NCBI GenBank assembly: GCA_036346225.1
Contig: JARFIW010001215.1
Span: forward strand, 7,826,501-7,890,500
Source: Platerodrilus igneus
Taxonomy: Eukaryota; Arthropoda; Insecta; Coleoptera; Lycidae
Reading direction: 5' to 3'
Length of the DNA stretch: 64,000 bases
Positions 22,647 to 35,250 of this stretch are shown here, piece by piece. Under the pieces are notes generated by a model. It searched no databases. It saw only the letters and a list, made by a program, of their open reading frames with translations, and was not told the DNA's origin. Made by a program: the position numbers and the translations under genes. Numbering within the stretch: the first letter of the stretch is position 1; every line of letters begins with the position of its first letter.

Positions 22647-24019
22647 ATGGTGGTCCACCGCGACGAGGAGCCGTTGCCCAGAAAAAGAGGAGAGATTGGT
22701 CGGAGTTTGATAGGTCGGAGGCTGAGGGCGCTGTTGGGGGGAAACAGCTGAAGATAGTCCTAAAAGACGTTATGCTAGGGATTCAGGAGGAGGTAAAGGA
22801 GCCTGTGTCTGCGGCGGTCGTGTCGGGGGAGTCGGGGCCACCCGTGGTGGTTGCGGCGCCAGAATTGCCTTCTACTTCGAAAGCCCAGCGCACGATGTCG
22901 ACTAGCAGCAACGTTAGCGTTGATGCTAGCGACCTCGATGAGCTGAAGCTCTTGAAGTTCAGGGTGAGGAAGGCGCACGCTGCCGTCTATGGGAAGGTAT
23001 CGACGACCTCCGCCACTATCGTCGTCGAAGACAGGAAGATGGTTCGGCACGCCGTGGATGATATCCGCGACGTTACGAACCAACTTATAGGTATGGTTAG
23101 GGCGCTTCGTCTTTGCCTAGATAGTCCTGGGAGAGCTGGTGTTGTCGGGGGAAATCCAGCGGTGGTTGCTTCTGTTTCAGGGCAGCAGTGTTCCCGGGGC
23201 CAGGAGGTGCCGATGCCCCGGAAGGTGTCGTATGCTGCAGCTGCTGCAGGTGTAACGCCTACTTTTGCTGTTAGGGTCGACGCCAGCCTAGGGGAGAAAG
23301 AGGACGTCATGTCGACCCTGAAGAAAAAGGTCGATCCCGCTCGTGATGGGTTTGTCGTGGTCGGAGCTCGTAGGACTCGTAGAGGTGGTGTAGTAGTTGA
23401 GTGCGCAGGACGAGAAGACGCGAAGAAATTGCAGTCGAAGGTCGGCGGTCACTGCAAAGAGCTCGTGGCGAAGACCATCGAGAAGAAGCGTCCACGGGTC
23501 GTTCTTCCGGGGGTCGAAGCGGGGATGAAGGCAGAAGAACTGGTTCGGTTGATCGCGAGCCAGAATCCCCGCTTCGGCGATTTGAAGATCGAAGACCAGC
23601 TGAGGGAGAAATTTAGGGTTGGCAAAAAGGGCCCTAGGGATCCCTTCGTCAACGTAGTCTTCGAAGTGACCCCCACACTTCGGAGACGCATATTAGCTGA
23701 CGCTATAAACCTCAAGTGGCGAAGAGTCTGGGCCCGGAACCACTTCTCGATGACCCAGTGCTACAGGTGCTACGAGTACGGCCATAGATCGATGGAGTGC
23801 AGGGAGAAGGTACAGTGGTGCGGTAACTGTGCCGACGTCGGACACGAGTTCAAGAATTGCCGGAGGGCAATCCCCTGCTGTGTGGTTTGCGCTAGGGCAA
23901 ACGACAGAACTGGCGGTGGCGCGAATGCCGATACGCGCCACGACGCCAAGTCGAGTAGATGCCCCACGATGCTGAGATTGAAGAACGCAATCACACGGAA
24001 CATCGATTATGGACCGTGA
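22647..24019 (+). CDS. LINE ORF1, Gag-like zinc-knuckle protein (right copy)
   Basis: RNA-binding ORF1 protein. The upstream ATG at 22,647 (MVVHRDEEPLPRKRGEIGRS) is favoured because the left copy keeps the same start. A G-run length change at 22,736-22,741 breaks the frame there, and the remaining 415 codons from 22,772 are uninterrupted. Visible parts: Ser/Ala/Pro-rich N-terminus, the conserved middle AVRVDAS...KKVDPARDGFVVVGARRTR, RPRVVLPGVEAGMKAEELVR, then three zinc knuckles near residues 330-400 of the long frame (CYRCYEYGHRSMEC, CGNCADVGHEFKNC, CCVVCARAND followed by H and C). It stops at TGA 24,017-24,019 just before ORF2. Confidence 0.85.
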
Positions 24020-27000
24020 AGAAAAGAAGGATTTAAAAGGCAAGAAGATTAAATTCGCGCAATAAATCTCGGAAAGGTAAAGGGCTACAAATAACTTCGT
24101 AAAGTTATTCCCGAAAATAATATCGACATCGGGCTTATACAGGAACCGCACCTGTATAGCCACAAAATAACAGGTTTTGGAAGGGGTTACCGTTTTAAAC
24201 GCAAACAGCGAACGACCGCGTAGCGGAATAAAATAAATAATGGGACGTGCGCCGGAATAATCCTCAACAATCTGTCGAATGAGTTCATAACCACCGCAGA
24301 AATAAAAACGGGATTGCATACGTTTTACGTGATAAGTTACCTTCCGCCGATCGATTCCCGGCGGAGAATCCTAAACAGAGGACTTAATAAATCAAATTGA
24401 AGGAATCCTTCGTAAAATCGGTAGAAATAGAAATTTAATTATCGCGGGAGACTTTAATGCTAAGTCGCCATTATGGGGCAGCCCTATCGAAGACGATAGA
24501 GGCTCGCAGGTTGCTGATCTTTTTACGGGATGGGACCTTAGTGTGATAAACACTAATGATTCACCTACGTTTGAGACGCATAGAGGCAGCAGTTTTATAG
24601 ATATTACTGCAGTCTCGCACGAAATGTTAGAAACGATTTGTAATTGGAAACTAAGGTCGGACGAGGAAACGCTCTCGACCATAAATTAATAACATGGGAC
24701 GTTGAAACCAAAACAAGCGCAAACGAGCAGCTAACTATATTTCCGCGGTTCTGTAATAAAAAGCAAATTGGGAGCGGTTTAAAGAAAATTTGGCGAAAGT
24801 ATCCCTGCGCTCGAAAATGAGCTATTTAACTGCCGAGAGGCAGACGAAGTAGAAACACTCGCGAAAAATTGAACGACGCGGTGGTAGACGCGTCGTCGTA
24901 TTCCATGCCGCAAAGAAAACATTTAAAGACAGCGTACCCTGTGGACCCGGGAACTAACCACCAAGCGGGCAGAAACGCGTAACCTAAGACGCCGCTATCA
25001 ACGCGCCTCGGGAGATATAAGAGAACAACGGAGAATAGAATATAATCAAAGTTACTGCGAATATAAAATATTAATAGAAGAAACGCGAACGAATAAATTT
25101 AAAGAATTCTGCACGCGAAACTGAGAGAAAGAACCCTGGGGAACCGCATACCGCGTAATTAGAGGAAAACAACAAAAAATCGCGCTCAGTAATATAAAGA
25201 AAACAAATGGCGAATACACGGAAGGTTTTAAAACCACAGCGGAATATTTACTAGAAAAATTTTTCCCATCGGATAATCCCGAGGGGGATGAAGAGTCTCA
25301 CGATTTAGTACGTCGGAAAGCTGCAAAGGCGCAAGGAACAGGTGCCGATAAGGCAATCCTAGTTCACGAGGTCGTCAGGGCTCTTAGGAGGATGAATCCT
25401 AAGAAGGCACCGGGGCATGATGGAATCACTTCAGACGCAGCTCTGCAGGCGTGCCTGTTAGCCCCGTGTGTCTTTGTCGGGTTGTTTAATCTTTGTTTAG
25501 AAAGGGCGTTTTCCGCGTTGCTGGAAAATCCAGAATGTGAAATTTATACCCAAACCTAAAAAGGCGGATGCGTCAGATCCGGGCAGCTATCGTCCAATTA
25601 GTTTGCTACCGGTGCTGGGGAAAGTTTTAGATCGCGTTATGACTACGCGTGTTGAGCACCTAGTGCGAGACAACGGCGGTTTTAATAACCGACAGTTTGG
25701 TTTCGTGGAGGGCAAGTCGACTATCGACGCGTTAGAGTTCGTTGTCGGGGAAATTAAGCAGGCAAGAGATGCTAAAGAGTACTGTGTCGTTGTTGCTTTG
25801 GACATTTCAGGAGCATTTGATGCTGCCTGGTGGCCATTAATCGTTTGCAAGTTATATCGTGGGGGTTGTCCGCGAAACTTGATGTCTTTGGTCAAGAGCT
25901 ATTTCCGGGCGATTGGCACATGTTGAAATTCCGGGTGAAGTTCTGTCGCGTGAGGTGGAAAGGGATGCCCGCAAGGGTCATGTTCTGGTCCCACATTTTG
26001 AAGTTGTTGTATGAGAGCATCTTTAGGGTCAAGTTGCCCGCAGGATGCTCAATCGTTGGGTTTGCAGATGACACACTTTTAATTGTAAGATCAAGATTGT
26101 TAATGGATATGCGCACAAAACCGAACGAGGCGCTTAATAAATTACACGAATGGTCGCAGGCGGTAAAATTAAAATTTAACACGGCGAAGTCAGAGGCGCT
26201 TTATTTCGGCACGAAACCAGGACAGAAACCTCCTTGGTTAGAGCTAGGAGGGGAGAAAATCTCGTTTAAAGATTGTATTACCTACCTCGGCGTCAAGATC
26301 GACAATAAATTAAATTGGAAAGCGCACGTACAATACGTAAAAAGTAAGGGCGGCGAAATATCAAATAAAATAATGGCGGCGGCTAAAATAAAGTGGGGTT
26401 TCAGGGGCGAATCGCTGAGGACGGTTTATGCCGGAGCAATTGAGCCGGCAATACTGTACGCAGCTTCTGTATGGGCAGAAGGTTGTAAAGTCCGGGAGAT
26501 GCGTCAATTGACGAGCGTACAACGCATAACCGCGGTAAAAGCGGCGAGGGCGTACAGGACCGCCTCCACGGAGGCTGTCCTGGTGATCAGTAGGACTCTC
26601 CTATCGAATATGTCGTTAGGAGATTAGAGATAGACGATTAATAAATATAGGAAAAGGGCGCGAAATTATCGAAGATCTTAATCTTGGTAATAGGGAAATT
26701 GCAAGAAAGATCGTTATATCTGAGTTGGGGCACCCGGCTGATATTAGAGGAATCGAGTTTGTCGAAGGTGATAAGGACGCGATGGGTATCAGAATTTATA
26801 CGGACGGTTCACGTATGGACGATGGGCAAGCAGGCGCGGCGTTTGTCGTGTATAAGCAGGAAAGGGAGGTGTTTCGGTTTCAAACCAAACTCGCGAATTG
26901 GTGCACTATCCTCCAGTGCGAATTGGTAGCCATACGAGAGGCTATCGATTACGTAATAAACCATACGGGCAGAGACGAGTATTATATAATCAGTGATAGT

Positions 27001-27648
27001 AAATCGGCGCTAACGGCTTTAACAAACATGAACACCTCGACAGATCTCCAAGCGGACGTCTGGAGGATAGCGCGTACGGCGCTCGAGTTTCGACGTTTAA
27101 AGTTCTGTTGGGTCAGGTCGCACAATGGTAACGTAGGAAACAATAGGGCTGACGAATTAGCTAAAGAGGCCCCGACGGGCGACTTTCGAATATCACATTC
27201 GTCGATGCCGAGGGCTTTAATCAAAAGAAAGCTGCGCGAAAAATCAATTCGACAATGGGAAAAGAGGTGGAACAACGCTGCCACGGGCAGGTTGACCCAC
27301 AAATTCATACCGAGCATAGAAGCTAGAGGTAGGATCGAGGTCAAGCTCGATCACAAAATGGTGTAGTTGATAACAGGGCACGGCGCCCTAAAGGCGTATT
27401 TACAAAGGTTCGGACTAACCAACAGCGACCGCTGCGAATGCGGTGAGGGCGCGGAAAGCGCAGAGCACGTGCTCTTCGACTGCCCGCTTGAGGCGGGAAA
27501 TAGAGGGTTGGCTGATAGCAAACTAGCTATCCTAGGTCTGGCATGGCCAAAGAGCCTAGAGGAAGTCGGGGAAGTGGTTAACCAGAAGGCGTTCTGGACA
27601 GCCTTAAAAGAATTCGCGGGAAGGGTCGCGAGATTAGACAATCAATGA
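24020..27648 (+). pseudogene. LINE ORF2: endonuclease, reverse transcriptase, RNase H (right copy)
   Basis: Endonuclease region 24,110-24,760 (IDIGLIQEPHLYSHKITGFG, IIAGDFNAKSPLWGSPIEDD, FIDITAVSHEMLE); reverse transcriptase 25,280-26,640 (YRPISLLPVLGKVLDR, CVVVALDISGAFDAAW, GFADDTLLIV); RNase H 26,785-27,160 (IYTDGSRMDDGQAGAAF, ISDSKSAL, WVRSHNGNVG, ADELAKE); C-terminal CECGEGAESAEHVLFDC at 27,432-27,480. Frames break in the endonuclease, near 25,505 and 25,915, and near 26,610. A TAG at 27,364-27,366 replaces the Gln codon kept by the left copy. The substitution is a true nonsense change; the others are small indels. Not active as read. Confidence 0.85.
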
Positions 27649-28914
27649 CAACCGCGTGTAAAAATTCGGTGGGGTTGGTGGGAGGATTGAAAATTTTTAG
27701 ATTGACTTGGCGTGAGTAAGGATACGAGAATAACCAAAACCTGATATTAAAAATAAAAAAAAAACAAAAAAAACACATGATAATTATACCCAAATGTCCA
27801 ATATGCACGAGAAACCCCCACACCATTAATACAATTACTACCTATCTTCATAATTATGTGCGGAAAATCGAGAAATCGGGAATAAATAATAACAAATAAA
27901 CAATAACAAATAAATCAGAAATCCTCATTAAATTAAATCAATAAAATATACAAAGATAATAAAATAGAGTGAAACCGCGCATCCCCCCAGGACTTGAAAG
28001 TGAAGTGATAGTGATTGTGATCCCCCCCCCAGAACATTTAGTGCATACCCACCAGGACTTTAGCAGTGCACCCCATCTTCTCCTTAAAAGTAAGTTACAG
28101 TTAGATGTAGGCAGACGACCAGATCTTCGGATGCTGGAGAATTTTATTATCGAGGTAAGACTTAAATTGTGGCGGCTGTACTCGCACAAGCATTGATTTA
28201 CATTAATCAGTAGTTTTTGAAATAATTTAACAAGCACGTTTTGTGCGTAATGGCGCTAGCCGACATAATGCTTGTGCGAGTGCATCTGATAAATAGGGTG
28301 ATGCTTTTGCTATTTTGTGGACTGCTATATGCTTAACGCTTATTAGACATTTATTTATATATTTATATAATTATATTTATATATATTTTATATTTACACT
28401 TTATATTTATTAGCATGTATTGTAGTATTTTGTGGCATATTTGTTTTGTTTGACGTTCTGTCGCCATTTTGGTTGCAGTATATATTTGGGAAGGAAGAGT
28501 AGATTTGTGAAGATTGTAATCATAATATAAATCAGTTAGGGAATGATAGGAAAGCTAGGGATGGATTTAAATTAGTTAGCTAGATTTGGATAGTTTTAAG
28601 ACGACCCTTCAGGTCGCACTGGTAAGCAGAGCCGGCGTCTGCTATCCGGTATTACGGATCCCTCCCCCTCTCATTTTTTGTGTCTTGTTGATCGGGCACA
28701 CTTCAAAGTCAGCGCTAGGGATACCATTATTTAAACCCTGTTTTTAGTTTTTGTTTCAGTTTGTCAGATTTTTAGGTTTGTTAGATTGTTACAGTTTGTT
28801 AGGTTTGTTAGATTTTTAGGTTTGTTAGGTTTTTAATTTGGTTTTTTTGTTTAGGGTGGATTAACTATGAAGTTAGAATAAATTAGAAGCACGATTATTT
28901 TCGCGTTTAAACCC

Positions 28915-28942
28915 AATGTAGTACCTCCGGGTGGAGCATTGG
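28915..28942 (+). repeat. LINE 3' UTR stem-loop shared with SINE tails
   Basis: AATGTAGTACCTCCGGGTGG then AGCATTGG, 41 bp before the LINE 3' end. It is followed by a second small stem GGCCGC/GCGGCC (28,949-28,967). Near-identical to the SINE tail segments. Confidence 0.7.
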
Positions 28943-28994
28943 GGACGTGGCCGCAAGTATAGCGGCCCTTATTCAAATTATAATGTCTGTGAAA

Positions 28995-29841
28995 TCCTGC
29001 CGCGCAACCACACGGTGACTAACGGAAATGAAAAGGCAGAGAAATAGGAACGGTAGAAAGAGGGAGATGGGTATTTGGAATGCATAAGAGGCACTTCCAG
29101 GTAGAAAAAAAATAGAGGAAGGGCTAGCATTGAGCTAAAGAGACAGAAAAAGGTGGATAGCAAAGCGCTACTCAACCAGCCAATGTAGTCAGTAGCCCGG
29201 AGTGAGGGAACATCACTCTTATGTGGCAGACGGGTGTTCCGGGACGAGAACAGGTCCACCGAAGGAAAGATAAGGCAGAAACGAAGACAGTGGGATAAGA
29301 AAAAGTATAGTTTTTGGACAAGCGTCGGAGAGAAGGTAGAGAATTGTCCCTGTTAAAACACAGATAGGTCTGAAGGACCACCTGCGATATTAATCCGACA
29401 AGATAAAGTATATCATAAGTTAACGAAATCACAAGACTCTTAAGAGAACTAGTACGATCATTTTCCTAACGAGTGCATCCACTACGATAAGAAAATCAGA
29501 CAAAAGTTGACACAACAACTTAAAAGTATCACTACAGATACAATCACACGAAAACAAACTGTTTCAAAGTAGTTTTTTAAAACGGTAACGCCCTAAACAC
29601 ACAAAGATGCCTAATTATAAGCAGTTAAATACGGATACATTGTCCCAATATGCTAAACCAACCGAGAATTTAATAAGATATTCATAAGAAGCGATAGCGC
29701 CTCACCACGAAGTTCAACAAAAAACAATGAAAAAAAATGTTTGTAAGTTATGGTGATTTAGTAGGAAAAGAAACAACGCCCCACGTTGGACGCCAATTCT
29801 TACATTTAACGTGTTTCCTACATAACCGTCGACGCGGTATA
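28995..29841 (-). repeat. LTR-like element interior, 5' part
   Basis: Non-coding as read. 29,150-29,640 is a diverged relative of 41,080-41,196 plus 47,794-48,124 and of 52,352-52,705 (shared GATAGCAAAGC, AATGTAGTCAG, GTCCCTGTTAAAACA, GCAGACAAAAGTT). The minus strand of 29,777-29,796 reads TTGGCGTCCAACGTGGGGCG, a string typical of the region just after a 5' LTR in arthropod Gypsy-type elements. It lies 45 bp from the repeat end at 29,842. Confidence 0.5.
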
Positions 29842-30454
29842 TGCGACGCAACGGCAGTTAGTAACGCTAATCTATAATACAGGAATTAGCGCGCCTATCT
29901 GTCAATGACGTCACACAATATGCAAATTATTACACGTAAAGACGAAATATATCAAATTCATACAATATGTTATTAAAGCGAGGTACTCACATGAATAAGT
30001 ACAGCTTGCTACCGAATCATGTCCTTCCGGGTTGCTCGTAGCTTCCTTCCGGATTATTTACAGATGGGGGCTGCGACCTCCGGGATTGCTCCGGCTAGCG
30101 ACTGCGGGGTGTGGGCTGCTCCCAGGTTGTATCCAGATTTATCTTCTACCTATGTAGCAGTAATGACAGGAACAGGTTATAAGGAACGATAAAAAAGATA
30201 AGCAAAAAGGAAATCTACATTCTATAGATAAGATACGATACCAGGCACGACCACTCTTCTCGATGTTGCGAGGCAAAAGGCCACGTTTCAGCGGCTCCCG
30301 GAAAAATCCCACCCTTTCTTCCCCCACACACGTCGGCGCGAAGTTCGTCCAACCCACTTCTGACGTGACGAGTCTTTCAAATTTGTGGCGCGAAATTCTT
30401 GCACATCAAAACTAAACTAAAAAAAGTCTAGTGTTAAATCTTTGGCACGTAACA
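29842..30454 (-). repeat. LTR-like ~620-bp repeat, copy 2
   Basis: Direct repeat of 20,337-20,963 with scattered substitutions and small deletions. Contains the same TGACGTCA (29,906-29,913). Position and orientation fit a 5' LTR on the minus strand, with the TTGGCGTCC string downstream. Confidence 0.5.
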
Positions 30455-32742
30455 GGCTAACTACCAAACGCGGAGAGTGGGGAGATTCTCATAAATACCA
30501 AAAAGCACATCGCCGGCGATTTTCTATAAACAACAAGAATAAATAAAGGATTCTATACAAACAAACAAAAGAAATAAAATAAGAGTTATTATTTAAAAAC
30601 AAACAATTATATTATACGGACAATTTAATTTAGATACGAAGTGCGCATCTCGTATTTTACATAAAAAAACAAATCAATAAAGAAAATAAACGTGTGAGTG
30701 CTTTTGACCAACATTTCTAAAATTGTACATAATACCTGTTGAAAAATAAACCGATCAGTAAAGAAAATAAAATTTGTAAGTTCTTTTGAGAAGCATGTGT
30801 AAAAATGGTACATCGCACCTGTAGAGCGATACTAATATCGATTCGCAGCAACAAACAATAGTTCTACAGTTTCAAGTTCCTTTTCACGTAACTACACCAA
30901 ACGCTTATAAAGAATAATCCCTTGATATACACAAAAAGAAAACAAGTCCTATACCTGCACTTGTCGGAATACTTAGCTTGCACGCCATCGGAAGTGAATC
31001 AACACAGCATCGGAATCCATTTACCCTGTTATCGTAACGGCACCAGCGATCTACAAATGGAAACAGTTGGTCTGTGGCAAAGAACAGTCGGGCGTACATA
31101 AAAACAATTTGGCCCACAGCTAAGAGCGATGCACCTAAGATTTCCACTACTTGTTGAACAAAAGAACGTGCGTCGCTCTTGAAGCACTAGGGCGAGTAAT
31201 GTAGAAAAATACCTTAAAGTACGAGCTGCAGAATCAAATTAAAATTCGTTTAATAACCAAAATTCTAATCTCAATCCTCGCGTTATCAACCATACAATTG
31301 TGATTAGAAACTCGACATAAGCTTTATCAGTGAAGTATGATTCACTATTGCAACGAGTCTTTAGGTTGGAGAAGTATAGGAAGTGATTATGCTCTATCGG
31401 AATATGTATCAAGCCGACGGATACTTAAAACAAGGTATCGAAAATGTAACTTATAGCGGAAACTTTTTAATTCGCAGCAAATGAGTTTATATGAAATCAT
31501 AATAAAGCGTACTTATTGTAGGAAGGTCTAATATACAGGGTGTTGTTTGAATATTGTAAGCAGAATCTTTTTAAATGAGGAACGAAATAAAAAAGGGTAC
31601 GATTTAATACATCGTCGGAAGGCGAATGTAACAAATTTACGTTGCAAATTAATTATTAACCCTATTTACTTTCTCATTTAATGCATAATAACAGGCTGTA
31701 ATATCAAGTACGATATTTATACGTCACTCAGGATTCATCATAGGTTCAGTTTCTCACTCTATCTCAAATTTCCGCAGTAGACTGGCTTCTCTCTTTCATA
31801 AAACCTTACACAGGGAACACAGATAAAACATACGATATAGAAATAGGAAAGAAATTGACTGTTCACCACCTTCTATAATATGCTCCGCACAAGTCGTTCA
31901 AGATAGGTGATTACGTCGAGAATCCATCATGGCGACGCTTCCAACTACTTGAAAACCCACCACCGCTTGCATGTTACGCATCCTGATCGGTCGAAATATT
32001 TCACGTCTGTTCCTCACGACCGCGAGGATTGTATTCCCACACAAAACCATACCATTAAAGCTATTACCAAGAACCCCTATCGGTAAATTCCGCAACCCTA
32101 TTTTTCTAACTGTGTATTACACAAATATGTGTAATAACATAAATTAATTATACAAAAGTTTCCTAAAACTAATTAATGACTGATAGGGTTTGTGGAGCGC
32201 CTGTTTCGTGTGTAACAATCGCGGAAAAATTACAAAAAGAAAAAGAGAAAAAAGTCTCTTAGTATAAAGTTCATATACACGGAAAACTTATATTCTAACA
32301 ATGCAACGTCACCTGGTTTTAAAACCAAAGCAATCCATGCAATACTAGGAAACGAATTAAGTAGCCATCCGACCATCAAACTACGTCATCTTTACGCCGC
32401 ACCAAACGCTCAAAATTTTAGTCGGAGAGAACGAGACTTTATACATAAAACTAATACTTCATTTTCGGTATAAAATCCTAAATACAAGGTTGACCACCAT
32501 TATATTGTATATAACTGCATACATATTTTTAAAACTCTTTTTGCTCAAACAAATTAAATACACTGACCTAAAAGCAAAGGTAAAAACAAAATATGTTTCA
32601 ACAATAAAAACTATACCCCAACGAATTGGCCAGTGATACTGCATTAACGATAAATTGTTTATTCCTCTCCCACCAAAATACATATTTAACAGGCAGGCTA
32701 AGCTCTTCTCGCTTACCTATAATTCCTACATTTTGGTCATAA
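30455..32742. other. No recognised gene; AT-rich, ~80-bp tandem duplication
   Basis: About 2.3 kb without a supported gene or recognised element. 30,660-30,822 contains two diverged ~80-bp units (each with AATAAAGAAAATAAA-like or AGTAAAGAAAATAAA sequence and ending ACCTGT). One possible exon is listed separately (30,955-31,186). A 65-codon open stretch at 32,095-31,898 (minus) has no recognisable motif. Confidence 0.5.
30955..31186 (-). CDS. Possible host exon, product unknown
   Basis: A 232-bp open stretch on the minus strand bounded by an acceptor-like polypyrimidine tract ending CCCTAG (before 31,186) and a donor-like CAG|GTATAG (after 30,955). The peptide has a hydrophobic stretch (ILGASLLAVGQIVFMYARLF) followed by a Cys/Arg-rich segment. 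It would be consistent with one exon of a membrane protein, but no family is recognised and no companion exon was found with confidence. It may be chance. Confidence 0.2.
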
Positions 32743-32747
32743 GTACT

Positions 32748-33143
32748 TGTGGGATGATAAGGTGATCTAGATATGTTAATTATAGAGAAGGACCAATTGC
32801 TATTATGTAGCAATACCGATGGCAGTGTAGCGGTTATGTAATACACAAAGCAACTACGACAAACTACTTAATAAAGGATATAAATACATTAAAGCCTGTG
32901 CCGCTCTGGGCAATAAAAGTCACACACAAAAGGTTAGCGGACAACCAAGAACACGCACGTTCGGTGTGGTGTCGCCTTCAAAAGCTCTCGTACAACAACT
33001 GTCTTCTGCAACCGTCCGAGCACGACTCATTGTTACTTCGCGCACTCCCACTACCGGCATAAGGTTTCACTTAAAACTGTAGAGTACCCACACTGATGGT
33101 ATTTATTGTCACCACCACCAAATTGTTCAATGATGACGTAACA
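32748..33143 (-). repeat. 3' LTR of BEL-1
   Basis: 396 bp, TG...CA ends (TGTTACGTCATC ... ATCATCCCACA on the minus strand). Matches 39,337-39,731 with a few substitutions and small indels. Confidence 0.95.
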
Positions 33144-33383
33144 TACCGCCCACCAAATTCATAGAATTTTGAAAAGGAGGGAAGTAGGTTGGGTGAAGGA
33201 AATCACATGGGATTTGACCTTGCTAGGAAAACAGGTAACGAAAGATAGGGTGGTACACTACAGCAAGCGATATCACCAACTATGCAAAATATAAAAATAT
33301 ATATGTAAATAAACAAATATTTAAAAATAATATACTACCCTACATGTAAGAAATGTGTATATACATCTAAACATAAAACAAAA

Positions 33384-35250
33384 TTAAAATACCGGTTGCG
33401 GTGCTAGTTTGACCAAAGGTCGTTTTAATGTTCCATGTGCAGTTTTGATCTCAGCGACACGTATAATACCGTCCGCACCGGGAAAGGTATTAATAATACG
33501 ACCAAACCTCCATTGGAGTGGAGAAAGCTGGTCGTCCTTGATGAGGACAATAGTGTCCTTTTCAACTTGTCGCACACCTACCTTATAGAGTGCCATTTAA
33601 CCTTCTGATTCAGAGTATGTAAGTACTCATGGCTCCAGCGAGCCCAAAAATCTTGGTGGAGTTTTTGCAGGAGTTTCCACCTGCTCTTTAATGATAAAAC
33701 GTTGTTTGAATGGTCCTCATCTGGTGGTGCAGAAAGAGGTTCCATAGTTAGGAAATGACCTGGTGTTAAGCAACGCAAGTCATTTGGATCCGAACTCAAA
33801 GCGCAGAGTGGCCTTGAATTTAAAACAGATTCAATTTGAGTAAGAACTGTGTAAAGTTCCTCAAAGGTAAGTTTTTGTTCGCCGATTACGCGAGCTAGGT
33901 GTGTCTTTACCGACTTAACACCGCTTTCCCACAAGCCACCGAAGTGAGGGGCGCTAGGTGGATTAAACGACCACTTTATCTTTTCTGAGGTTACTGCACT
34001 ATGCAGATAACTCGTAAGCTGACGATAGGCACCTACAAAATTAGTTCCGCAATCACTAAATATTTGAGAACAGCGTCCTCGACGTGCTATAAATCGTCGC
34101 AAAGCAGCAAGAAACGCGTCTGCCGACAAATCCGAAGCAAGTTCTATATGTGCTGCCTTAGTGGCAAAACAAACAAAAATACAAATATAGGCTTTAAGAG
34201 TTTTAGAGCCTCGTAGGCGGTTGGCCTTTATTAAAAGAGGTCCAGCAAAATCAACACCAACAATACTAAACGGTTTGATTTGGGTAATACGTGCTGCCGG
34301 TAGGTCTCCCATAGGAGGAGTTACCAAGACCGGTTTGGTACGAAAACATCTATGACATGATGATAAATAACTTCGGATTGAATTTTTAATAGAAAGGATC
34401 CAAAAATTCTGTTGTATAAGATACGCTGTGGTATTAACACCGCGATGGTAATATCTTTCGTGAGTTGACCGAATGATAAGTTCGGTTAATCGGTGCCGCT
34501 GAGGCAATAACGCAGGAAACTTTTCGAAATAGGAAAGCGAAGAATGTGTCAAGCGCCCACCTACTCTTAAAATATTCTGTGGATCAACAAATGGAGAAAG
34601 TTTTCGCAAGGTTTTAGGTAATTTACGGTTTGCCTTGATCGAAGCTATTTTCTTTGAAAATGTAACATTTTGTACATGCCGAACGATAATCATAAGAGAA
34701 TTGTGTAATTCAATGTCTGTTAAGGGACCCGTATGACGTTGAGCCATGGGTTTAGAGAATCTATAAATGTAAGCCACGATGCCTTGGATTTTATATAACG
34801 ATGAAAAGCGACTTAGTAAAATGTCAATGATGTTTGGATTTGTTTGAGCGACAAATGTTAGGATCTTCTTTTCCGTAGTTACCTCAGCAATTGAGGTTGT
34901 CAATGTTGGTTGAGGCGGCCACGAGTCACTAGGGTAGTGAAGCCATTCAGGCCCCGCCCACCATAGCGAACATGAAATAACCGCGCTTGGCATTAATCCC
35001 CGAGATGCAGGATCAGCCGGATTATGCGAAGATTTATTATAAAACCATCGACTAGGTGCAATGATTTCTTGAACGTGGCTAACACGGTTTGCCACAAAAG
35101 TTTTCCAACGAAAATGTGGAGAACGTATCCAAGTGAGAGCGACCGTAGAATCACTCCACCCTGAAACATCGGAGATTTCAAATCAAGCCTTGATAAGACC
35201 GAATGGTAAAAGAAAGTAAATCGGTTAATAAAACGGCGGCACATAATTGC
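33384..35250 (-). pseudogene. BEL-1 integrase and DUF5641 region
   Basis: Integrase inserts the cDNA. The frame 35,095-33,578 contains the zinc-binding-type region HERYYHRGVNTTAY...CHRCF, then VGVDFAGPLLI, TKAAHIELASDLSADAFLAA, FSDCGTNFVGA and PPSAPHFGGLWESGVKSVK, giving the D,D,E catalytic core. It is followed by the conserved BEL/Pao C-terminal domain (RRFG-type block; KDDQLSPLQWRFGRI at about 33,540) in another frame (33,596-33,384). Frameshifts at the 35,095-35,180 junction and near 33,590 separate these from RNase H and from each other. All three catalytic acids appear present. Confidence 0.88.

Larger units (their letters stand above)
21536..28983 (+). mobile_element. Full-length R1-clade-like LINE, right copy
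   Basis: 7.4 kb, flanked by an 11-bp target duplication TGTCTGTGAAA (21,525-21,535 and 28,984-28,994). Same layout as the left copy: ~1.1-kb 5' UTR, ORF1 (22,647-24,019), ORF2 (to 27,648), ~1.3-kb 3' UTR ending CAAATTATAA. The 5' end is about a dozen bases longer than in the left copy. It is inserted in the interior of the LTR-like element, so it is younger than that element. The two copies are inverted with respect to each other. Confidence 0.9.

Noticed and set aside
20337..30454. Clear-cut complete LTR retrotransposon call
   Set aside because: No matching target duplication, no polypurine tract at copy 1, and the primer-site-like string is 45 bp from the repeat end; left as LTR-like.
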